NCBI GenBank assembly: GCA_001189155.1
Contig: LFCP01000006.1
Coordinates: 1 to 33,464 of the forward strand
DNA: 33,464 bases
Direction: 5' to 3'
Source: Parcubacteria bacterium C7867-006
GTDB taxonomy: Bacteria; Patescibacteriota; Minisyncoccia; Phycocordibacterales; DATDWN01
Made by a program: the position numbers and the translations under genes. The first letter of the stretch is position 1. Each line of letters starts with the position of its first letter. Shown here in pieces: positions 31,801 to 33,464 of this stretch. Below the pieces are notes generated by a model. It had not been told where the DNA came from, did not search any database, and saw only the letters and a program-made list of their open reading frames with translations.

Positions 31801-33464
31801 CCAAGCTGGAAGTTTCCAACTAGCTGAACATACGCGTCAGAGAACCCTGCTCTACTAAACTGAATTGCCCAAGGGTTAGATGATGCACCCTGATCTACAA
31901 CCAACACAGATGAATCTGTTGATTGAGCCAGAACATGCAGTCTTCCTGTAGGAGCTGCTGTACCCACCCCAACAAATCCTGTATTTATATCAGCAACCAA
32001 ATTTGAACCGCCAACTGATAGTCCGCCCATCAATGTTGATGTTGCTGTTGTAGATGTTGCAAGTAAGTTACCTACTGTAAGCTGTGTACCAGTAGCTATT
32101 AGAGCAGAACCATCAAAGTTAGATGTGATGATTGAGTTTGGAGCAAATGATGTTGAACCTGTTCCTCCATTTGCAATTGTATTAACAAATGAAGTTAGAC
32201 AATTACCACCAACTGCGAAACATCCGTTAGTGATGTTGAATCCAACGTTAGATGTAGATGTAGCTTGACCAGAAATATTCAAACCTCTTACTGTTGTTGT
32301 ACCGAATCCTGAACCTGAGATAGTTAGAGCTGATGTAGATGTTGTTGCTGTTCCTGCTACTGTTGTTGTTGAGATAAATAGATCACCTCCTGCATTTCTG
32401 AATGTGAACTGTGCGACACCTGCTCCAGCTGAGAGTGAGAGTTGAGGAATAGTTGAAGAAGAAAGAGTTGTTAAATAATTACCGCTTGTTGTAGTTCCTA
32501 CCAAGAAATATCCTGTTCCAGTAAATCTACCTTTCGATGAGCTACTTCCGTTTATTCTTGTAAAGAATGATAAATCTCCAGATCCTGTTGTTGCAGAATG
32601 ATCCAGATATACAGCATCTAGACCTGCTATAGTAGACCCGTTTGCGTTTTGGAAATACAAGCTACTCCTATTACCAGCGGTTGAGTTTGAATTTCTTATT
32701 GCAATTGTTGGAGCATTTGGATTTCCTGCACCAATCGTTGAGTTATTGTCATTTGCTTCAACATATAGTTTTGTGGTTGGTGTTGTTGTTCCAATACCAA
32801 CATTTGAATTACCTGAAGTTCCAGCAGTGACAACAAATATTGTTGCAGTCGATGAACCAACAACAAATGCTGGAACTCCTGAACCTATTCCATTTGGATT
32901 TACTGACAACTGTGCCCAAGGTGTAGTTGTTCCAACACCTAGGAATCCTGCATTTGTAAATGTAGATGTTGCTGTTCCACCAAAGTATGCTGTGTATGCT
33001 GAGAATAGAGATGATGAAGCATTTGCAAATGTCTGTAGTGCTGTCCATGAGTTAGCGTTACTTAGGTTAAGTGAGATTGTAGAAGCAGAACCACCCAGTA
33101 GAGCTCCTAGTGTACCTGATACTGAAAGTGATGAGTTAGTTGTTACCGATGATGTAGCTACTGTGTTTAGTGTTCCATTTGATCCTGTTGTGTATGTTAC
33201 TCCATTAGATGTTAGGTTTGAAAGGTTTGTAATGTTCTGTGTAGTGTTAACGTTGAATGCATTACCTGAGTATGTAAGTCCTGTACCTGCTGTTGTTGTA
33301 GCACCACTTGATACTACTCCTCCAAATACTGCTAGACCACCATTAGATAGTGCTGGTAAGTTTAATGCTCCAGAGAATGTTGATGATGCTGTTGAGAATA
33401 GTCCAGCTGTGAATCCGATGACTGTGTTAGTTGAGTTGTATCCAGCTACTGATGTGAATGGGAA
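19869..33464 (-). CDS. Giant fibre/adhesin-like protein, 5'-partial (at least 4531 aa, open at the window edge), with S74-like intramolecular chaperone domain near the C-terminus
   Basis: The track ORF starts at an internal TTG (32909), but the same frame stays open upstream to 33464: ...FPFTSVAGYNSTNTVIGFTAGLFSTASSTFSGALNLPALSNGGLAV...NAGFLGVGTTTPWAQLSVNPNG. Many SVNPNALGSGVPEFVVGSSSATHFVV and LSLSAGAGLAQWAFRNAGGNLYLSTTTVAGTATTSTSALTI repeats. Confidence 0.92.
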   Translation of the reverse strand, partial: FPFTSVAGYNSTNTVIGFTAGLFSTASSTFSGALNLPALSNGGLAVFGGVVSSGATTTAGTGLTYSGNAFNVNTTQNITNLSNLTSNGVTYTTGSNGTLNTVATSSVTTNSSLSVSGTLGALLGGSASTISLNLSNANSWTALQTFANASSSLFSAYTAYFGGTATSTFTNAGFLGVGTTTPWAQLSVNPNGIGSGVPAFVVGSSTATIFVVTAGTSGNSNVGIGTTTPTTKLYVEANDNNSTIGAGNPNAPTIAIRNSNSTAGNRSSLYFQNANGSTIAGLDAVYLDHSATTGSGDLSFFTRINGSSSSKGRFTGTGYFLVGTTTSGNYLTTLSSSTIPQLSLSAGAGVAQFTFRNAGGDLFISTTTVAGTATTSTSALTISGSGFGTTTVRGLNISGQATSTSNVGFNITNGCFAVGGNCLTSFVNTIANGGTGSTSFAPNSIITSNFDGSALIATGTQLTVGNLLATSTTATSTLMGGLSVGGSNLVADINTGFVGVGTAAPTGRLHVLAQSTDSSVLVVDQGASSNPWAIQFSRAGFSDAYVQLVGNFQLGWQASLNPYSDNNSNFTLGTPTARWRSISVGTGSSQFDGSVSLQGGTTIGSLNGPLQANAGVVSATTSIGVLYGGTGATSFSPNSIITSNFDGSALIATGTQLTVGNLLATSTTATSTFRGGLMVGASNLVVDFSTGNVGIGISNPVTALDITSANGVTDSWGNLNVGSDDAFAINKGGQITLSGMFDGSNRVNFATVAGRKENSTSGNGAGYLAFGTISDDGSLTNTEKARITSGGLLGVGTSSPSARLAVNSVAGDEFSLWVGSTTAPWLRVSNSGFGTTTLSGLNISGSATSTSNVGFNITTGCFAVNGTCISASSSAFPFTSLAGYNSTNTVIGFTAGLFSLSSTTLNGTKLSDVAQGYAFIGSNGLVSTVSTSTLASQVFSATTFSPNSIITTNSSGNLIATGTQLTVGNLIATTTATSTFSGAVGVGTTTPWGNGLFTVGTSTPALYVDRTTGFVGVGTAAPTTKLNVYGATGQQILNVQSNTTQLYMYANDGSGGFATIGTATNNPLLLQTNATEVARFTTAGRFGIGTTTPWALLSVNPNALGSGVPEFVIGSTSATHFVVDGAGQVAIGTASTSNVKLTVTNNTASLPAASLATIATFSGADSSPTRVTIESFNNNTNLTFRRSNTGAANPSALAIDNNIGQISFMGYGTTGFLGATGVIRGVATQAFTDSAGGTALTFLTTPNNSITAVETMRLDQSGLLGLATSTPNYLATFAGDLFISTTTVAGTATTSTAALTISGSGFGTTTVRGLNISGQATSTSNVGFNITTGCFAINGTCLNLSGTFPFTSVAGYNSTNTVIGFTAGLFSLSSTTLNGTKLSDVAQGYAFIGSNGLVSSVSTSTLASQIFTFTSYGASTSTTLGLLNGFFSTASSTISGAFRLPALSNGALGVNASGLVYSYSTSTWTFASSTLLSDTNSFTGVNRFLNASSSIFSAYTAYFGGTATTTITNAGYIGVGTTTPVAPISLQATSALADNSTLFAIASSTYSPLFTVLYDQDLTNDGAVAIGSNTNIVSGTAYSLHVNGGNGAGAYINSGLLVNTGGVVSQSGSSANYDGFTLYNSNRTDGDTGTFKFNFTNVGFSAYTGANIQALQVSTTTSAETADLLFSSRYAGTLAERMRLTGSGNLGIGTTTPKFNLTIASSTAPQISLSAGAGLAQTAFRNDGTNFYISSTTVAGTATTSISMLEIALGGFGTTTVRGLNISGQATSTSNVGFNITAGCFAINGTCLNLSGTFPFTSVAGYNSTNTAIGFTAGLFSLSSTTLNGTKLSDVAQGYAFIGSNGLVSTISTSTLASQVFSATTFSPNSIITTNSSGNLIATGTQLTVGNLIATTTADNTFNGNINIAGSSKMLQFGGSNNRIWMSGTDMLFGIGGSDIFKIANGGTIYANYNGGVTYIGTSTQGISNTQLSIQTGNGPQLAISAGAGLAQFTFRNAGGNFYLSTTSVAGTATSTNAQLSINGTTGAATFSNTLAFEGGTFSQDSSTRGMRYTNGGFSEIFTVGQFRATGGFNTSESSNGLVMSDMQIQRGTSEKLTFGSPGGVDAFEFDSIDDYTTNAIFSVKNAGTQRLKIMASGNVGIGATTTPWGLLSVNPNALGSGVPEFVIGSSSATRLIVTGNGNVGIGSTSPSQKLSVAGSIDLTGDIDGPTSFTIGDNQNVGGQIVFGTGSIGFKSTSLAAASMTLGTGDLTLSGGAGGNQGFLIVDRTDFPTTGPNFPIATFLSNGTERARFTHGGSLAIGTTTAYYGVTIASSTGPQLSLSDGAGIAQWTFRNAGGNLYAQTTTVAGTATTTGSGAATLFTILNGGAVGIGTENPYSTSKLTVSNSGNDTQLFVNTAQTKTASLEFGRDGAPGAGGIRYIDNADNPGQRISIYSSINEAISIPTVNTFVGVGTTTPVYRLTPFSSTAPQLSLSAGAGLAQWAFRNAGGNFYLGTTTVAGTATTSTSALTINGTTGAISLATSTAGCLNVNTSGLVYSASCAAGGGYNLVQDEGGSLTARTTLNFVGAGVTASDSGAVTTVTISGTSFTGAANSIVTTDAGGALMATGTQLTVGNLIATTTATSYFLGTLGVGTSTPSGGVMEVVGSGLGLMLTEIGTPAAFSGRYANGTIGAATAASSGNLLAGLGGSGYTNTGWSSANKGLIGIYAAENFSSTNQGTYINFSTTDIGGTTRSEKMRLTDDGKLGIGTTSPFAKLSIDTSAATATPLAIKTNGFVGAYAATSTGIFMYDKAGTETLRIVAGDPDVTGSNWNTWNLYVGAQAGNAQPSANDSGSGWANTGVGYQSLYSNTSGNQNTAFGSLSALYTTTGIQNTAIGMSALQYNTTGRSNATLGSYALNNSVTGSYNVAIGHNALYRNSSASSTVAVGAFAGSGTGTYSNASSTYVGYQAGYSAGNGSNANTLLGYQAGYGVTTGAFNTIIGFNVDAPSVTGSQQLNIGNVLYGTSLYNGSSVSSAPVASGKIGIGTTTPVYSLTVGNSAINYGLGFTVDSNTDTTWYFRTQVGELDIMDIAQPTNAIYRFGQGGILGLNRDAGAINFGAFDGDTQIARSAAGVLEINNKTTGQYRDLNLRSLNPTSGNVGVASTTPWGLLSINPNALGSGVPEFVVGSSSATHFVVTGGGNVGIGTSSPRASLDVSQNGSLTTPSIMIGNDSANGYASGLYYDDVSNVLKVAITGGDKWNIAYNAITTAGGVAGPGMQNVTVSATTPGFTPYYGDNDTGMGWASDNILSLIAGGINSLNINNGYTGVGTTTATYLLTSASSTAPQLSLSAGAGLAQWAFRNAGGNLYLSTTTVAGTATTSTSALTINGTTGAISLATSTTGCINVSSSGLLYSGSCGSGSSQWTTGAGSAIYYNTANVGIGSTTPYAKLSVEEAATMNVPSFIIKDTTGGNELQFFTNSNGSSIQEMKTTAGTLIISQGNGQAIRLDQNDSIIFQPANGLTKALLKANGNFGLGSTTPWAQLSVNPDALGSGVPEFVVGSSSATRLIVTGNGNVGIGTSTPAGVLSVQGSSSNTNPLIYLKSENSSAAPKIQFENAGGSLWHMGANGALDKFSFAKTGVVDAIVLDNTGSAMQISFNPGTGGKTNFVNPVGFGTTTPFYDLTIASTTGSQFALSAGAGLAQWAFRNAGGNLYLSTTTVAGTATTSTAALTISGTTGQILVPSGTATAPSYSFTANTNTGIFSPGSSLISIATNGTERLRVNGSGDIGIDAMSRIYFDGVGMAGDTLIHEVSSNVLQIISGGIATLNAVSGKVGIGTTTPAWALTVAGSTAPQLALQDGVAGNLSYAFRSVGNNLYLSTTSPTTYATSTNPVISIQSNAATTTIGFFMSTTTGLTAGAGTPMIKGNHVWFGNGLSSTTIMIPRGNICVDSDGYCIAATSTGGRVYSRGFITAASDVAEMYLTNDTVETGDIVAITTPTNFVKIATSTNTTAPLGIISTDPGLTLGGDLDEYDARKVPVALNGRIPTKVNTQNGPIKAGDYITLSSTPGVGMKAIKAGQVVGQALEDWNGPGQGKISVFVKNTYYSGSFKNFGLTVTGNVPTSTDLLTLFNSVSTTTSFDQSDITADRLSASQEIVTPKLTAQNIDTTILHADNITGTEIDSIKARLATLEAIASSTSNITEVSGNVGIGTTTPTTTLAVQGNVTLAGLSTTSVGSSAVCLSNSNELTVNSGSTNCGTQRRVDMQNIASSTSGLELVKKLNPVEFSYSNSSEGHLGFIADEVDLLEPRLVNHDAFGTSTSIRYDELTSVLAKSIQELDMKMTSIDARLTNLEAIVASSTPTASGITFSDVMQAFVDQFDTIGAKFVAGIAYFKNIVTESLTIGTSTKPAGITLYDEVTNEPYCLKMRNGAMVSIAGTCESISTSTPPTTATSTDITSPVISMMGNNPAVIMYGTNYVDLGATVTDTDENGNVNNNLGIYFNVDGVDMLNVMIDTTAPTTTPVATTTHTIIYSAVDGSGNWGYATRTVEVIPQ
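20500..20765 (-). other. S74-like (endosialidase-type) intramolecular chaperone domain inside the giant protein
   Basis: QRRVDMQNIASSTSGLELVKKLNPVEFSYSNSSEGHLGFIADEVDLLEPRLVNHDAFGTSTSIRYDELTSVLAKSIQELDMKM resembles the S74 pattern (..LnPveFsY...GfiAdEv....P.lV......yd.lt..L..siqel). Confidence 0.8.
21205..21645 (-). other. Peptidase-G2 / IMC-autoproteolysis-like region inside the giant protein
   Basis: ASDVAEMYLTNDTVETGDIVAITTP...APLGIISTDPGLTLGGD...RKVPVALNGRIPTKVNTQNGPIKAGDYITLSSTPGVGMKAIKAGQVVGQALEDW resembles the layout seen before autoprocessing chaperones in tail-fibre-like proteins. Confidence 0.55.
24505..25010 (-). repeat. YadA-head-like short repeats inside the giant protein
   Basis: GVGYQSLYSNTSGNQNTAFGSLSALYTTTGIQNTAIGMSALQYNTTGRSNATLGSYALNNSVTGSYNVAIGHNALYRNSS...VGYQAGYS...LLGYQAGYG: N-x-A-x-G left-handed beta-roll repeats typical of trimeric adhesin heads. 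Confidence 0.8.
27888..28170 (-). repeat. Copy A of long internal repeat (VAGYNSTNT.IGFTAGLFSLSSTTLNGTKLSDVAQGYAFIGSNGLVS)
   Basis: 92 bp (27922-28013) identical to 29272-29363; the first 86 bp also identical to 30688-30773. Confidence 0.95.
29231..29515 (-). repeat. Copy B of long internal repeat
   Basis: Exact 92-bp match to copy A (29272-29363); a separate 59-bp segment (29365-29423) is identical to the window's last 59 bases. Confidence 0.95.
30644..30931 (-). repeat. Copy C of long internal repeat
   Basis: 86-bp exact match (30688-30773) to copies A and B, then divergence. Confidence 0.95.
33384..33464 (-). repeat. Copy D of long internal repeat, truncated by the window edge
   Basis: 33406-33464 is identical to 29365-29423 in copy B. 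Confidence 0.9.

Noticed and set aside
25090-31827. Plus-strand ORFs (25090-25314, 25360-25824, 27763-28272, 29230-29511, 29857-30348, 30385-30816, 30829-31167, 31124-31447, 31501-31827) opposite the fibre gene
   Set aside because: Antisense shadows: Val/Pro-rich translations mirror the Thr/Ser/Gly-rich minus-strand repeats; several are repeats of one another only because the sense gene is repetitive; no initiation signals.
19869-33464. Prophage or tail-fibre locus
   Set aside because: No capsid, terminase, portal, integrase or tail assembly genes in the window; flanking genes are cellular, so the fibre-like domains alone do not support a prophage.

Overview
The window looks like one end of a short-read contig from a low-GC bacterium, probably Candidate Phyla Radiation / Parcubacteria-like; the taxonomy is inference. 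The first 18 bases match the 3' end of the Illumina TruSeq adapter. They cut off a tsaE gene and supply its apparent stop codon. The last bases (to 33464) fall inside a near-identical internal repeat of a giant gene. The housekeeping part holds tsaE (partial), pilB, ruvB, a short yebC, ruvC, lepA, murJ, an O-antigen-ligase/TPR membrane protein and rnpB (RNase P RNA, minus strand). Two compositionally distinct single-gene units (a 244-aa lipoprotein and a 54-aa membrane peptide) have strong Shine-Dalgarno sites. A promoter- and terminator-flanked intergenic locus at about 3110-3343 (minus) looks like an unidentified structured ncRNA. The most unusual content is a tightly spaced minus-strand operon upstream of rnpB. 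It encodes (i) a fibre protein of at least 4531 aa, open to the window edge, with YadA-head-like repeats, a peptidase-G2/IMC-like region, an S74-like intramolecular chaperone domain and an Ig-like C-terminal tail; (ii) a membrane-anchored serine beta-lactamase-fold protein; and (iii) a 2158-aa secreted Gly-rich/beta-propeller/tandem-repeat surface protein. Most plus-strand ORFs over the giant genes are antisense artefacts.
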